64,000 nucleotides of DNA from Microcoleus sp. FACHB-61 (GTDB lineage: Bacteria; Cyanobacteriota; Cyanobacteriia; Cyanobacteriales; Microcoleaceae), in NCBI GenBank assembly GCA_014695295.1, contig JACJNY010000069.1, forward strand, positions 49,745 through 113,744. Direction: 5' to 3'. The position numbers and the translations under genes were made by a program. The notes under the pieces were generated by a model. The model had not been told where the DNA came from. It saw nothing but the letters and a program-made list of their open reading frames with translations, and ran no database searches. Positions 37,377 through 48,150 of the stretch are shown here, piece after piece; positions within the stretch are counted from its first letter, which is position 1, and the number at the start of each line of letters is the position of its first letter.

Positions 37377-38753
37377 CTACTTTTTAGCAAGCGATTCGAG
37401 ACATAATTGACGGAAATGATCGCCCCGTTGCTCGAAGTTTTGGTATTGATCGAAGCTAGCACAGGCTGGGGAAAGCAGCACTACTTTAGCATGATTTTGT
37501 TGGGCTAATTCTGCTGCTCGCGGGATTGCTCGTTCCATTGTTTCGACAATTTCCCAAGCGTTGTAATTTGCTTGTGCGAGGCGATCGCTAAAAAGACTCG
37601 CCGCATCCCCAATTAGCAACACCCCAGCAGCTTTCGCCTTGATTGTATCAATCCAAGCGCGATCGGATCCTTCTTTGGCGTCGCCGCCCGCAATTAAAAT
37701 CGCCGGTGCGCTCACAGAAGCCAACCCGACTTGCGCGGCGTCATAATTAGTAGCTTTGCTGTCGTTGATAAAATCTATGCCTTCCCAAGTGCATATGTGT
37801 TCGAGGCGGTGCGAAACTCCGGGGAATTTAGCGATCGCCCGAGCGATCGCACTTTTATCTATCCCCGCCAAGTTAGCCGCCGCCACCGCCATTAACAAAT
37901 TCTGCAAATTGTGTTCTCCCACCATCCGCAAGGAATCAGCAGGCAGAATTTTCTCGCTTTGAGCTATTACCCAACCGTTTTCGATGTACGCTCCAAAAGT
38001 GCGTGAAGCGAAGCTATCCCGTAGGGAATCGCCCAACAGTTCTTTTTCACCTTTCACACTCGTCCAACACGCATCCGGCCAAATGTCAACTCCTTGCTGC
38101 CGCAAATAAGGATCGTCGCCGTTGATTACTTGCAATTCAGACTTTTTCAGCAAATGCGCTTTAATATTGTAGTAATTTTCTAAAGTTTTATGGCGGCTGA
38201 GGTGATCCGGCGTCAAAGTCGTCAAAACTCCGATTCGCGGCGCTACAAACGGCGAGGATTCTATCTGATAGCTGCTAATTTCTGCGATTACCCAATCCGG
38301 CTGTTTTTCCGCTAAAGCTAATTCACACGCAGCATAACCAATATTGCCGCAAGCGGGAGCATAAAGCCCGGCCTCTGCAAAAATAGCAGCAATTAAAGCA
38401 GTAGTCGTAGTTTTGCCGTTAGTGCCGGTAATTCCCACCCAAGGAGATTTGAGGTAACGCCACGCCAGAGCCATTTCTCCTATTGTTTCAATGCCTAACT
38501 CTCTGGCGCGCGCTAATGGTGGACTGTCCCAGGGAACGCCCGGACTTACGACTATTAATTCTATAGATTCGACTGGTTCAAAAGATTTACCTAACTCAAC
38601 ATTAATTCCTTGGCTAGCGAGTTCCTGTTGCTGTTCGAGAAAATTTGGGGAAGATGAGCGATCGCTCAGCGTTACTTCCCATCCTTCGCGTTTTAGCAGT
38701 CTGGCGGCGGCAATTCCTGATTTTCCTAGTCCAATGATATGAGCGATCGGCAT
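37377..38753 (-). CDS. murD: UDP-N-acetylmuramoyl-L-alanine--D-glutamate ligase
   Basis: A 458-residue ATP-dependent Mur ligase of peptidoglycan synthesis that adds D-glutamate to UDP-MurNAc-L-Ala. N-terminal Rossmann-like part ([17 protein letters not shown]), central ATPase with [15 protein letters not shown] near 110-124, and LTPDHLSRH plus C-terminal [13 protein letters not shown] and [17 protein letters not shown] as in MurD. Length is normal. No other dcw-cluster gene is nearby, as usual in cyanobacteria. Confidence 0.95.
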   Translation of the reverse strand: MPIAHIIGLGKSGIAAARLLKREGWEVTLSDRSSSPNFLEQQQELASQGINVELGKSFEPVESIELIVVSPGVPWDSPPLARARELGIETIGEMALAWRYLKSPWVGITGTNGKTTTTALIAAIFAEAGLYAPACGNIGYAACELALAEKQPDWVIAEISSYQIESSPFVAPRIGVLTTLTPDHLSRHKTLENYYNIKAHLLKKSELQVINGDDPYLRQQGVDIWPDACWTSVKGEKELLGDSLRDSFASRTFGAYIENGWVIAQSEKILPADSLRMVGEHNLQNLLMAVAAANLAGIDKSAIARAIAKFPGVSHRLEHICTWEGIDFINDSKATNYDAAQVGLASVSAPAILIAGGDAKEGSDRAWIDTIKAKAAGVLLIGDAASLFSDRLAQANYNAWEIVETMERAIPRAAELAQQNHAKVVLLSPACASFDQYQNFEQRGDHFRQLCLESLAKK

Positions 38754-38951
38754 AAGTTGTGTGTGTGATGGAGCGAATTTCCCTGGTTTTCTAAGTTTAT
38801 ATCTTAACCTTCCATTTGTTTTTGGCTATTGGCCATTCGGCTTAGTTTTAGGCGCGGAATCGATCATTCTTAGGGTAAGATGCTTATGGCGGGCCTACCA
38901 ATAGAATCGCTGCGTCAGTCGTATAATCGTCAAGATAATACCTGGTCAATT

Positions 38952-41114
38952 TTAACTTTTGACGATCGCCCCAAAGTCAGCCAACACCCGCGCGTGATTT
39001 CGCAACAACCCCAGTAGACTCAACCTATTTCGCTTAATTTCCGGGTCGGGGTCCATCACCAAAACGCTTTCTGGCCCGTCGAAAAAGCTGCTGACAGCCG
39101 GAGCAATTTCAGTCAAACTATCTACCAACTGCTGGTAATTGCGAGTTTGTTTGCATAGCTGCGTTTGCGGCACTAACTGCACTACTGCATCGTAAAAAGC
39201 TTGTTCAGACGACTTTTGAAATAACTCCGGTTTCACCGCCGTTTTCGGTTCCAATTCTACTTTATCCAAATCACCTTGAGCCGCCAAACGAGTTGAACGG
39301 TTGACTGTTTCGTAAATTAGATCCAAAGTCTGGTTATTGCGGATTTGTTGCAGAAAAAGCGCTCTTTCCAGTGCGTCCAACAAATCTCTCAATGCTCGTT
39401 CAGTATATTCTGGGTCGTTTTCTCCCAAAACTGCATTTACCAAATCATAATCTACATTCTTTTCTTCTTGCAACAAAGTCCGAATTCTTTGCAAGAAAAA
39501 CTCGTATAACTGATCCAGCAACTCCGTCGGTGTTTCCGGGCGCGCTGCGGTAAATTCGGCAACAACTTGTGCGAGCAACTGGTGCAAGTTGATGGGCAAC
39601 TGAGCCGCCCAAATAATGTTAGTTATTGCATTGGCGGCGCGGCGCAAAGCGAAGGGATCGGATGAACCAGTCGGCAACATTCCCAAGCCGAAGATGCTCA
39701 CTAAAGTATCTAATTTGTCGGCTATTCCGACAACTTGACCTGTGATAGTTTGCGGCAAATTGTCGCCCGCGCCTTTGGGCAAATAATGTTCAAAAATCGC
39801 TGTGGCTACTTCTTCCGATTCGCCGCTTGCTAAGGCGTATTTCTGCCCCATGATTCCTTGCATTTCGGGAAGTTCGTAAACCATTTGGGTTACGAGGTCG
39901 GCTTTGCAAAGCAATGCTGCTCTTGCTATGTAAGCTTGTTCTTCGTCTGTGATTTGCAGTTGATTGACAATTAAACTGGCAATCTTGCACAGGCGATCGA
40001 CTTTTGCGCGCACTGTCCCCAAATCTTCCTGGAAAGTAACTTTTTCCAACTTGGGCAAATAATCCTCTAGAGGCTTTACCAAGTCTGCTTTGTAGAAAAA
40101 CTGACCGTCTGCCAATCTCGCCCGCACTACTCGCTCGTTACCTGTGGCAATAATCGCCGCTTTAGCGGGGTCGCCGTTGGAAATTGTAATAAAATAGGGC
40201 AGAAGTTCGGGATAATCGGGGCTTTTGAGAATCGGAAAATACCGCTGGTTTGTAACAATAATTGTGGTGATTACTTCCGGTGGCAATATCAAAAATTCTT
40301 CATCAAATTTGCCGACAACTGCGTTCGGCCATTCTACTAAGTCGGTGACTTCTTCTAACAAATCTTCGGTAATGTCGGCATAACCGCCTTGTTTTGTCGC
40401 TGCGGCTTCTACTTGTGCTTTAATTTGATTTTTGCGCTGGGTTCGATCGACCTCCACGCAAGCAGCCCGCAGACACTCGGCATAATCCTCGGCTTGCGGA
40501 ATCGAGACCCCCCCCGGGGGTGTAGGGGCGGTGTATAACACCCGGTGTCCTTGGGAAATTCGATCGCTCTTGACCGTATCCGAACCGCTTACCAATGTAA
40601 TTGGCAGTACAGTATCATCTAACAGCGCCACCATCGATCGAATCGGGCGCGGAAACTTCAAATCTCCGTCAGCCCACCGCATAAATCTTTTGCCTTCTAA
40701 CTTGTTAATCCACTGCGGCACAAGTTCTGCCAAAATATCCGCTGTCATCCGCCCCGGAATCTTTTTGAGCACAAAAACAAAATCGCCTTTATCGGTAGCG
40801 CGAACTTCCAAAGCATCAATTTCTACGCCTTGTTTTTTCGCAAAACCTTCGGCTGCTTTCGTCGGTTTGCCATCTTTAAAAGCCGAACTTGCGGGCGGCC
40901 CTTTTACCTCTTCTTCTCTATCTAATTGCTGAACTGGCAGTCCTTTCACGAGAACGGCCAAACGCCTCGGAGTAGCGTATACATTAATTGACTCATTTGT
41001 CAAGGATTCTTCTGCCAGAGTTGCAGGTACAAGTCGCTGCCACTGCTGGGCGCTGCCTGAGACAAAAGATGCGGGCAATTCTTCCGTACCGAGTTCTAAT
41101 AAAAAGTTAGGCAT
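38952..41114 (-). CDS. glyS: glycyl-tRNA synthetase, beta subunit
   Basis: A 720-residue protein with the N-terminal signature [27 protein letters not shown], and HD-domain-like and DALR anticodon-binding segments in the C-terminal third ([15 protein letters not shown] is the usual end). It pairs with GlyQ to charge tRNA-Gly; glyQ is not in view, as the two subunits are usually unlinked in cyanobacteria. It is divergent from the next gene over 167 bp that must hold both promoters. Confidence 0.95.
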   Translation of the reverse strand: MPNFLLELGTEELPASFVSGSAQQWQRLVPATLAEESLTNESINVYATPRRLAVLVKGLPVQQLDREEEVKGPPASSAFKDGKPTKAAEGFAKKQGVEIDALEVRATDKGDFVFVLKKIPGRMTADILAELVPQWINKLEGKRFMRWADGDLKFPRPIRSMVALLDDTVLPITLVSGSDTVKSDRISQGHRVLYTAPTPPGGVSIPQAEDYAECLRAACVEVDRTQRKNQIKAQVEAAATKQGGYADITEDLLEEVTDLVEWPNAVVGKFDEEFLILPPEVITTIIVTNQRYFPILKSPDYPELLPYFITISNGDPAKAAIIATGNERVVRARLADGQFFYKADLVKPLEDYLPKLEKVTFQEDLGTVRAKVDRLCKIASLIVNQLQITDEEQAYIARAALLCKADLVTQMVYELPEMQGIMGQKYALASGESEEVATAIFEHYLPKGAGDNLPQTITGQVVGIADKLDTLVSIFGLGMLPTGSSDPFALRRAANAITNIIWAAQLPINLHQLLAQVVAEFTAARPETPTELLDQLYEFFLQRIRTLLQEEKNVDYDLVNAVLGENDPEYTERALRDLLDALERALFLQQIRNNQTLDLIYETVNRSTRLAAQGDLDKVELEPKTAVKPELFQKSSEQAFYDAVVQLVPQTQLCKQTRNYQQLVDSLTEIAPAVSSFFDGPESVLVMDPDPEIKRNRLSLLGLLRNHARVLADFGAIVKS

Positions 41115-41281
41115 ATAACAGTGTTAGGTATTTTTGTCAATAGGCAATTAATCTGCCCGTTCAATCATTACAAAACTTATGGATCGGCAGTGAAAAAAAA
41201 CCTGCAATTGCGATCGCCATAACCCAATGACAGAATTATTTTACCGATGCGCAAGCCCTATTAGATCCAAAAAAGAATCAA

Positions 41282-42463
41282 ATGATCAGCATACCACGTA
41301 AAATCGGGGGTGAAAGACAAATAGCTCAACAGCTCATGACCTTGGCGGAAAGACTGGCACAAGATTGGAAGTCACGACTTGAACAAGATTGCCCGGAGGA
41401 GAGTTCTAGCACTCGCGAGAGTGTTGTCCGCTGGCTGTTGGGAGACAGACCAGAAAGATTTGACACTCTTGCTCCGGCTCAGCTAACCGTCGCCTCCGGC
41501 GCGATCGACTTTTTATATCGAATTTTGATTTCTCGGTATCTGGGAGTACCGCCAGAAAAAGCTTACCGCAACTTAATCGGGCGGCTCGGCGGTTTGGTGG
41601 TGCTCCGGCAAAAAATCCAAGCGTGGGTTTCCCTGAGTCGCGACAGACAGCGGAGTGCGGTGGAGGTACTGCAAGAAGTGATTCAGGAAATGCTCAATTC
41701 CGATCGCTACCTGCAGCAGCAAGTCGCCTGGATTGCCGAATGCACCTCAGACAGACGGCTGCGAAATGCTTTGCTGCTAGCGAGCACAGAAGAATACTGC
41801 TTGCGGCCGATCCGCAACCAGCCGCTACTGGTGTACCGTTTTGTCAACTACCTGCGGCGTTCCCAGCGGGGCGGGTTGACGCAAGTGCCTGCTGGAGACT
41901 GGGTGCGGCTGGTGTCGGAACAGGTTCTACCCGACGATACAGACGAACCGCTCAGCCTGCTAGACGAACAGGCGATGTCCGAGTATCGAGAAAATCAAGC
42001 TTGGGAAGAGCAGCAAACTCAGCGGCAGATTGTCCAACAAGAATTTGAGAATTACTTGGCCGCTGAAGTCGATCCGCTGGCTTCCCGGTGGCTGCAGCTT
42101 TACCTGCAAGGTCGTTCCCAAGAGGCAATTGCCGAGGATTTGAAGGTTCCAATCAAGCAAATTTACCGTTTGCGAGAAAAAGTCAGTTACCACGCGATTC
42201 GGGTTTTTGCGGTCAAACAAGCACCGGAATTAGTCGCTAGCTGGCTGGAAACTTCGCTGCAAGAACACAGTTTGGGCTTGACTCCGGCTCAGTGGCAGCA
42301 ATATTTACAAGACCTCACACCGGTGCAGCGGCAGTTGCTAGAATCGTTGAAAGCAGGGAAAAGTGTAGAGACGATCGCATCTGAATTAAAGCTGAAAACC
42401 AATCAAGTCATCGGCGAGTGGAGCAAACTTTATTTAGCAGCTCAATCGCTCCGCAACGAGTAG
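41282..42463 (+). CDS. conserved cyanobacterial protein with two helix-turn-helix segments (HetZ-related type)
   Basis: A 393-residue soluble, largely helical protein. The middle part (RNALLLASTEEYCLRPIRNQ, then PLLVYRFVNYLRRSQRGG) is a motif I associate with a protein found across cyanobacteria, related to HetZ-like regulators. Two sigma-like helix-turn-helix segments follow: RSQEAIAEDLKVPIKQIYRL (about 278-298) and KSVETIASELKLKTNQVIGE (about 360-380). A DNA-binding or regulatory role is inferred, not shown. The assignment to a named family is uncertain. Confidence 0.7.
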   Translation: MISIPRKIGGERQIAQQLMTLAERLAQDWKSRLEQDCPEESSSTRESVVRWLLGDRPERFDTLAPAQLTVASGAIDFLYRILISRYLGVPPEKAYRNLIGRLGGLVVLRQKIQAWVSLSRDRQRSAVEVLQEVIQEMLNSDRYLQQQVAWIAECTSDRRLRNALLLASTEEYCLRPIRNQPLLVYRFVNYLRRSQRGGLTQVPAGDWVRLVSEQVLPDDTDEPLSLLDEQAMSEYRENQAWEEQQTQRQIVQQEFENYLAAEVDPLASRWLQLYLQGRSQEAIAEDLKVPIKQIYRLREKVSYHAIRVFAVKQAPELVASWLETSLQEHSLGLTPAQWQQYLQDLTPVQRQLLESLKAGKSVETIASELKLKTNQVIGEWSKLYLAAQSLRNE

Positions 42464-43065
42464 ATTGGTAATGGGTGGCAGGCAATTGCTAATTGTTAAT
42501 TGGCGGTAGGATTTTTCAGAATCCGCGCTACAAATCAATTCGCCAACAGCCACAGAGTGCTTTGAGTTTCCCCGTGGAAAACCGCGCGATCGCCCGTTGT
42601 ATCAAATCAGGTTAGATCGATCGGGATATTGTAGCGCTGCCGTGACGATCGCGCTCGGAGACGATCGCAGTCAGCTCTCTGAGATAAGATACTAGCAGCA
42701 CGATCGACTTTTCAGGATTTTTTAACCAATCCTAAATTCAGCGGTTGCCCGTAAATCATCAGTTGGGGTGCATCTATAATACTTGCGCATTAATGACATA
42801 ATTCTGTCGTTGCCAGCCACGGGAATCAATCTCGTGCGATCGATGATAGTTGGTCTCGACTGCGCCAGTCATCATCTAGTTCTCATTTTGGTAGAATTTG
42901 AGGCTGCAATACAGAAGGGAGAAAATTCAGGGACTAAGAATTTTTCTTTAATAAAAGCTTCCGGGTGTTAGACCAACTCCTCCGTCAGGGAAGTTGCAGC
43001 GTTTAATTTTATCACATCAGGTTGGTGCGTCGCGCTCGATCGCGCTTCCAACTATAAAGCAGCTA
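42464..43065. other. intergenic region, no supported gene
   Basis: About 600 bp with several CGATCG palindromes. A 62-codon frame at 42783 has no family features. The DNA near 42680-42780 is AT-rich, and the promoter of the next gene should be in the last 250 bp. Confidence 0.4.
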
Positions 43066-44124
43066 ATGGTACATACATCTTCAACAGACTCGGCGGCTAC
43101 AATGGACTCCGATCGAATATTTCAACTAATCGACACAGTTGTCCCCTTTGAAGCTTGCCTTTACTATCAAGTTTTGCCTTTATCTCTAGAAGGTAATCGG
43201 TTTAAATTGGGCGTAGTCGATGCCCAAGATGACTCCGCCTTGGACTACGTGCAGCGGATTTTAGCTTACATGAATTGCTCAGTCACAACAGAGGCAATTG
43301 CCTCGGAAACTCAGCGCTCGATGCTCTCAGCTTACTTGCTCCACGGGAGCCAGCTTCGAGAACCCAGCCAGACAACCGCCGAAGCAGCCTCAACACCCAA
43401 AAATCCCGCATCAGCAACTCCAGGCCCCAATGCAGAAACGCTGCTGTCTCTGCCAGAACCCTCGATGCCCGCTCCTGAGCCGTTTAAACCTGCTGGCGCT
43501 GAGGTTCCCCCGACACCGACACAGCTATCGGTTTTGAATGTCGAGGCTTTGCACTTGTCAAGCCGAGTGGAAGTTTTGACAACTTTGCCCGCGCCCCAAC
43601 TCCTACAAGAATTGCTCGGTAGAGTGCTGCGAGAGGGTATCGGCCGCCTGTTTTTTGAGCGGCACCAGTCCCACGGTCGCATTCTTTGGAGTCAAGATGG
43701 CGTTTTGAAATCGATGCTCGAAGGTATCGATTTCGTCCTTTTCCAAGAGGTCATCGACGAGTTGAAGCGACTGACAGATATGCCTGTTTGCCCGGTGGAA
43801 CATCCCAAACAAGTCGAAGTTGAGCGCGTATATCAAAACACTCATTTGCTGTTGCGCTTGCGGATAATGACGGTGGGCGGCAAGGAAGAAGCCACCCTGC
43901 AAGTTTTGCGGGGGGCAGCTTTGAGGTTTTACCAGCAGCAGCAGTTGTCTACTTTGAGTCGGGACGCACTGCGGCTGGCCGAAGAATTGCAGCGGAAAGT
44001 GAATCAAATTCGCGATCGAACTCGGCTTTCTCCTGTGCCTTTAGAGGGGTTGCCCGCTTTGGAACAGGTGATTAGAAATGTTGACGACCAAATTGAAGCT
44101 TTGCTGCACGAACAGAATCCCTAG
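43066..44124 (+). CDS. PilB/GspE N-terminal-like protein lacking the motor ATPase
   Basis: A 352-residue protein starting MVHTSSTDSAATMDS. Residues about 10-100 (LIDTVVPFEACLYYQVLPLS, NRFKLGVVDAQDDSALDYVQ) resemble the MshEN/GspE-N domain of type II secretion and type IV pilus ATPases. A Pro/Ala-rich linker follows. Residues about 180-330 (LGRVLREGIGRLFFERHQSH, GRILWSQDGVLKSM) mimic the N2 domain of PilB. No Walker A or Walker B is found, so this is not a motor. It may be a regulator or c-di-GMP-binding accessory of pili. ATG 42994 would add a non-conserved 24 residues. Confidence 0.65.
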   Translation: MVHTSSTDSAATMDSDRIFQLIDTVVPFEACLYYQVLPLSLEGNRFKLGVVDAQDDSALDYVQRILAYMNCSVTTEAIASETQRSMLSAYLLHGSQLREPSQTTAEAASTPKNPASATPGPNAETLLSLPEPSMPAPEPFKPAGAEVPPTPTQLSVLNVEALHLSSRVEVLTTLPAPQLLQELLGRVLREGIGRLFFERHQSHGRILWSQDGVLKSMLEGIDFVLFQEVIDELKRLTDMPVCPVEHPKQVEVERVYQNTHLLLRLRIMTVGGKEEATLQVLRGAALRFYQQQQLSTLSRDALRLAEELQRKVNQIRDRTRLSPVPLEGLPALEQVIRNVDDQIEALLHEQNP

Positions 44125-44368
44125 CAGTCCTAATCAGCTATAGATCGCTGTTTTGAATTTTTTTTAACTCACATCAAGTCCGGTCAAATAATAATAATTA
44201 TGTTTGTAGTGAGGACTAAAGTCCAAGCGAGTTTTATGATAACTCAAGTCTTCACTACAAACCAATTTGATGGCAGTTCTGCGAGGTGACAGAATATTAT
44301 ACCAGTTCCAAAAAAGAATGCAATTGTATGCCCGTGTTCTAAACCCTGGTAGTCATCAGTCATTCCCA

Positions 44369-44400
44369 ATCTAAAATTTAAAATCTAAAATGGTATTAGC
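44369..44400. repeat. AATCTAA heptamer repeat at the rnd gene end
   Basis: CCAATCTAAAATTTAAAATC, then TAAAATGGTATTAG, the same arrangement as the repeat at 14258. Here the rnd stop codon (TAA in TTAGCCGT) lies right at its edge. Confidence 0.75.
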
Positions 44401-45028
44401 CGTGCTCGAAAACTTCCTTGTACTGCAATAAATCCAAACTCACAAAAACGGGCAAACACTGAAAACATTGCTGTGCAATTTCCCAGCGTTCTTCTCGCTG
44501 CAACATAGCAGTCAACTTTTGTTTAGCGCTCAGCAAATAGCGGACATCGTTAGCAGCGTAGCTGAGTTGGTCGTCTGAAAGATGCTCGGAATTTCCCCAG
44601 TCAGAACTTTGAGAAGTTTTGTTGAGTTCTACGTTTTCCAATTCTTGGATTAAATCTTTAAGTCCGTGTTTGTTGGTGTAAGTTCTCGCAAGTTTGCTCG
44701 CTATTTTTGTGCAGAAAACAGGTGCAATGTCAATACTTAAATTGTAACGCATTGTTGCCAGATCGAAGCGCGCAAAGTGAAATACCTTCTCAATATTTTC
44801 GGCTTCCATTAACTTCTTTAAATTCGGTGCTGCTGTCTGGCCTTTGGCAATCCGCACCACTGCAACTTTACCTTGCGGATCGCACAACTGAACCAAACAC
44901 AAGCGATCGCGCCACGGTAGCAAGCCCATTGTTTCCGTATCAACCGCGATCGCCGGCGCAGTCAAATAATAAGATAAGAGAGAATCGGGAATATCACCAT
45001 CGCACACTTGAAAATCTGCAAATTCCAT
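44396..45028 (-). CDS. rnd: ribonuclease D-like 3'-5' exonuclease
   Basis: A 210-residue DEDDy-type exonuclease. Exo I AVDTETMGLL (Asp31, Glu33), Exo II HFARFDLATM and Exo III SYAANDVRYLL with the catalytic Tyr are all present. It lacks the HRDC domains of full RNase D, as is common in cyanobacteria. It trims tRNA or other RNA 3' ends. It is followed upstream by a run of five TGTTGAC-type heptamers (about 45035-45075). Confidence 0.9.
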   Translation of the reverse strand: MEFADFQVCDGDIPDSLLSYYLTAPAIAVDTETMGLLPWRDRLCLVQLCDPQGKVAVVRIAKGQTAAPNLKKLMEAENIEKVFHFARFDLATMRYNLSIDIAPVFCTKIASKLARTYTNKHGLKDLIQELENVELNKTSQSSDWGNSEHLSDDQLSYAANDVRYLLSAKQKLTAMLQREERWEIAQQCFQCLPVFVSLDLLQYKEVFEHG

Positions 45029-45034
45029 TATTGG

Positions 45035-45145
45035 TAACTGTTGACTGTTGACTGTTGACTGTTGACTGTTGACTGCCTTCTTCCCTCTTCCTTCTTCCTG
45101 ACATCCGTTACATCCGTTACATCCGTTACATCCGTTACAGAATCC
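45035..45145. repeat. short tandem repeats, TGTTGAC heptamer and CATCCGTTA nonamer
   Basis: Five copies of a 7-bp unit ACTGTTG (45035-45073), a CTTCTTCC tract, then four copies of a 9-bp unit (ACATCCGTT, about 45105-45140) and AGAATCCGTTGCCGAACTTC, a block with kin near 7.23 and 10.54 kb. Confidence 0.8.
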
Positions 45146-45172
45146 GTTGCCGAACTTCCTTCTTCCTTGAGC

Positions 45173-45679
45173 TTACCAACTGCGAACAAAAAGCTGAGTA
45201 AAATAATACTCGCCTTTGGCATTTTTTGCAACCCCAATACCGGTCACATTAAACTGACCTTCCATATTTTTGCGGTGGCCGTCACTTTTAATCCAACCCT
45301 CAACAGCATTGCGTACCGGGTCCTTGTAGCCAAAATTGTAAGCAAGATTTTCAGCTACACTTTTATAAGGAATCGTAATTGCTTCCGCCCGCCCTTCAAA
45401 TCCATCGTGGCTGAAACTGACTTTACCGTTAGCCATATTTTCGCTGTGAATTCTTGCTATCTGACTGATTCGCGGATCGATACTCAGCGGTGGCAACTTT
45501 TTAGATGCTCGGTATTGATTGATCTGTTGGTTAACCGCTTTTTCTAAGTCAGTAATAGCACTCGAAGCAACCTTAGTATTCATGGGAGTTTGTGGCAGCG
45601 ATCGCGCAGGAATGAACGTGTCACACTTGGGCAGGATTGTCAACAATCCCAAGCACATCAAAATTAAACCTTTGGACAT
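45173..45679 (-). CDS. CAP/SCP-domain (PR-1-like) exported protein
   Basis: A 168-residue protein with an N-terminal signal peptide (MSKGLILMCLGLLTILPKC) that has a weak lipobox. The CAP domain (about 48-165) shows HSENMA, SFSHDGFEGR, AENLAYNFGYKDPVRNAVEG and WIKSDGHRKNMEG with YYFTQLFVRSW at the end. The His and Glu of the CAP cavity are kept. Function of bacterial CAP proteins is unclear; an extracellular role is likely. Confidence 0.85.
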   Translation of the reverse strand: MSKGLILMCLGLLTILPKCDTFIPARSLPQTPMNTKVASSAITDLEKAVNQQINQYRASKKLPPLSIDPRISQIARIHSENMANGKVSFSHDGFEGRAEAITIPYKSVAENLAYNFGYKDPVRNAVEGWIKSDGHRKNMEGQFNVTGIGVAKNAKGEYYFTQLFVRSW

Positions 45680-45711
45680 GAAATCAAACGAAAAATAAAG
45701 TTAATTGTTAC

Positions 45712-45909
45712 CATTAGTGTCAACTTAATGCCAAAAGTAGTATGAGTACACCGTCTGAGGATGAGCCTCTCGATCCCCCTCGCATCCCCCTTAATAAGGG
45801 GGACGAAAGAGCGCTTCCAGTTCCCCTCTTATTAAGGGGGGCTAGGGGGGAGTTCGCAGTTCGCTACAAACGAGAGATACAAAGGATTTTTGTCTTAAGT
45901 TGACACCAA
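45712..45909. mobile_element. MITE-like element, GGTGTCAAC family copy 2
   Basis: About 198 bp with inverted terminal repeats ATT(A/G)GTGTCAACTTAA, flanked by a direct repeat TAATTGTTAC (45702-45711 and 45910-45919) that looks like a target duplication. A large CCCCCTTAATAAGGGGG-type palindrome pair fills the centre. It shares ends and GC-rich core layout with the copy at 9474. Confidence 0.75.
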
Positions 45910-45957
45910 TTAATTGTTACTAATTCCTACAGAGCGATCGCCCCACATTGCGCCAAA

Positions 45958-47196
45958 CTAGATATTCAGAACCTTCGCGACAGTGTTCACGTCTTTGTCG
46001 CCGCGTCCCGAACAGTTAAGCACAATGCGCGGATTGCCTGTTAGCTGCGGGCACAGAGTCTCTAAATAGGCGATCGCGTGAGCAGTTTCTAAAGCCGGAA
46101 TAATCCCCTCCAACTGCGAAAGCCGCTGAAAAGCTCCCAGCGCTTCTGCATCAGTTACGCTATAATATTCAGCTCTGCCCGCATCCTTCAAATAACTGTG
46201 TTCCGGCCCCACACCCGGATAATCCAAACCCGCACTAATTGAATGCGGCTCAATCACTTGACCCTCATTATCTTGCAGCAAATAACTCATTGCCCCGTGC
46301 AGAACTCCCACACTTCCTTTAGTCAAAGTAGCAGCGTGTTTGTCCGTCTCCACACCTTCGCCTGCCGCTTCAATACCAATCAATCTGACAGTTTCTTCCC
46401 CGACAAACTCGTGAAAAAGACCCATTGCATTAGAACCGCCGCCGACGCAAGCTAATAAAATATCCGGCAAACCGCCCCACTTTTCCTGACACTGAGCGCG
46501 GGTTTCTTGACCGATTATCGCATGGAAATCGCGCACCATCATCGGGTAAGGATGCGGGCCCGCCACGGAACCGAGAATGTAATGAGTTGTTTCGACATTT
46601 GTCACCCAATCGCGAATCGCTTCTGAAGTCGCATCTTTCAGCGTTCCCGTACCCGCCGCCACAGGCCGCACTTCGGCTCCCATCAAGCGCATTCTAAACA
46701 CATTTAAAGCCTGTCTTTCCATGTCGTGAACGCCCATGTAGACAACGCATTCTATACCAAAACGAGCGCAAACTGTAGCAGTAGCAACGCCGTGTTGACC
46801 GGCACCAGTTTCAGCAATTACCCGCTTTTTGCCCATGCGTTTTGCTAGCAATGCTTGAGCTAAAGCGTTGTTGATTTTGTGAGCACCGGTGTGGTTTAAA
46901 TCTTCGCGTTTGAGGTAAATTTGCGGGCCAGTTCCGTCTGCTTTAGCGTAGTGCTCGGTGAGGCGTTCCGCGAAATACAAAGGGCTGGGGCGGCCGACAT
47001 AATCTTTGAGCAATTGTTGGAGTTGCTGTTGAAATTCCGGTTCGCTGCTGTATTTGTGGAAAGCCGCTTCTAGTTCAAATAAAGCCGGCATCAGGGTTTC
47101 GGGGACGTATTTGCCGCCGAATTGGCCAAATCTGCCGAGGGAGTCGGGGCGTTGGGCGCTGGTTTCGGAAGTGAGATGCAGGGGGGTGACAGTCAC
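45958..47196 (-). CDS. trpB: tryptophan synthase beta chain
   Basis: A 412-residue PLP enzyme making tryptophan from indole and serine. PLP-lysine motif [13 protein letters not shown] (about 100), [14 protein letters not shown], the phosphate loop [15 protein letters not shown] and the C-terminal CSGRGDKDV are all intact. It belongs to the TrpB1 class that pairs with TrpA. trpA is not adjacent, as usual in cyanobacteria. Start [20 protein letters not shown] is preceded by a short leader. Confidence 0.96.
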   Translation of the reverse strand: MTVTPLHLTSETSAQRPDSLGRFGQFGGKYVPETLMPALFELEAAFHKYSSEPEFQQQLQQLLKDYVGRPSPLYFAERLTEHYAKADGTGPQIYLKREDLNHTGAHKINNALAQALLAKRMGKKRVIAETGAGQHGVATATVCARFGIECVVYMGVHDMERQALNVFRMRLMGAEVRPVAAGTGTLKDATSEAIRDWVTNVETTHYILGSVAGPHPYPMMVRDFHAIIGQETRAQCQEKWGGLPDILLACVGGGSNAMGLFHEFVGEETVRLIGIEAAGEGVETDKHAATLTKGSVGVLHGAMSYLLQDNEGQVIEPHSISAGLDYPGVGPEHSYLKDAGRAEYYSVTDAEALGAFQRLSQLEGIIPALETAHAIAYLETLCPQLTGNPRIVLNCSGRGDKDVNTVAKVLNI

Positions 47197-47451
47197 AAAC
47201 TTGTGGGGATAATGGGACAGATTTCATTATATCTAGTCGATGGGGCTGTGGGCGATCGGGTGTGCAAATCGCTGAAAGGTCGATTCGGTCGTTTTCGATC
47301 ATCTCCAAAATTGAGTATTTGAAGAAAATTTATGCTTTATACGTGTTTATACGGAATGGGTATATTCAGGAGTGAATATATTCAGTAGTGAAGTTAAGTG
47401 CATATTTATCTCAAACATGAAATACAACATACAACTAAGCAAGGACAAATC

Positions 47452-48012
47452 ATGAACTCTATTTCTATTCTGCTTCAAGAAGGCTCACAAGGCCCCGAAG
47501 TCACCAAGCTACAAGAAGGTTTGAAAAATTTAAATTTTGATCCAGGTATCATTGATGGTAGTTTTGGGTCAAAAACTAAGCAAGCTGTCATCAATTTCCA
47601 AAAGTCCCAAAAACTGGTTTCCGACGGCATAGTCGGCGATAAAACTTGGGCTAAACTAAATGCAGCGAACAATCCACGTTTTAATTTTCAGGTAGTTAAC
47701 GTACAAGAATTCATCTCTTATGAACGCATTACAGCGACTAATCCAAAAGCCGTAGCGGCACAATTGTTTAGGGGGTTGGAAGATGAAGAAGGAAGAAGTT
47801 ATGAAGAGATTTCAATTACATATTCCAGAGAAGGAACATCTGTAATTTTATACACCCGAATAGGTCTAGCTGACGATTCAGCCCGTGCACTACGACACCG
47901 CGTTGAATTAAAACGCAACCAAAATAAATGGGGAATTATTTGGGTCGGACGGCAATTTCAGTGTCAACCAGGTCGAGGAAATCAAGAGTGGTCTGGCATT
48001 ATTTGCTTATAA
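47452..48012 (+). CDS. peptidoglycan-binding-domain protein
   Basis: A 186-residue protein. Residues 8-67 are a PG_binding_1 domain (GPEVTKLQEGLKNLNFDPGI, then IDGSFGSKTKQAVINFQKSQ). The C-terminal ~115 residues (ISYERITATNPKAVAAQLFR and onward) are unknown; they carry a predicted beta-rich part ending in two Cys. No signal peptide is seen, so targeting is unclear. I chose the ATG at 47452, preceded by AAGGA, over 47398. It may bind cell wall or sheath glycans. Confidence 0.75.
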   Translation: MNSISILLQEGSQGPEVTKLQEGLKNLNFDPGIIDGSFGSKTKQAVINFQKSQKLVSDGIVGDKTWAKLNAANNPRFNFQVVNVQEFISYERITATNPKAVAAQLFRGLEDEEGRSYEEISITYSREGTSVILYTRIGLADDSARALRHRVELKRNQNKWGIIWVGRQFQCQPGRGNQEWSGIICL

Positions 48013-48113
48013 TCGGGTTTTATTCCCTCGATATATAGAAACGCTTCAATCAGTGCCAACGTTTCTATGAAGGTATCGGGTTTATCCCCACTTACTGGTG
48101 AAACTAATTGATT

Positions 48114-48150
48114 AGAACCCCGACAACTTCTGCGAAGTCGGGGTTCTTTG
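48114..48150 (+). terminator. hairpin terminator after the PG-binding protein
   Basis: Arms AGAACCCCGAC and GTCGGGGTTCT with a small internal hairpin AACTTC/GAAGT, followed by TTTG. A second palindrome (ATAGAAACG/CGTTTCTAT, about 48036-48067) lies closer to the gene. Confidence 0.6.

Noticed and set aside
42783..42971. 62-codon frame in the gap before the PilB-like gene
   Set aside because: No conserved features or good start.
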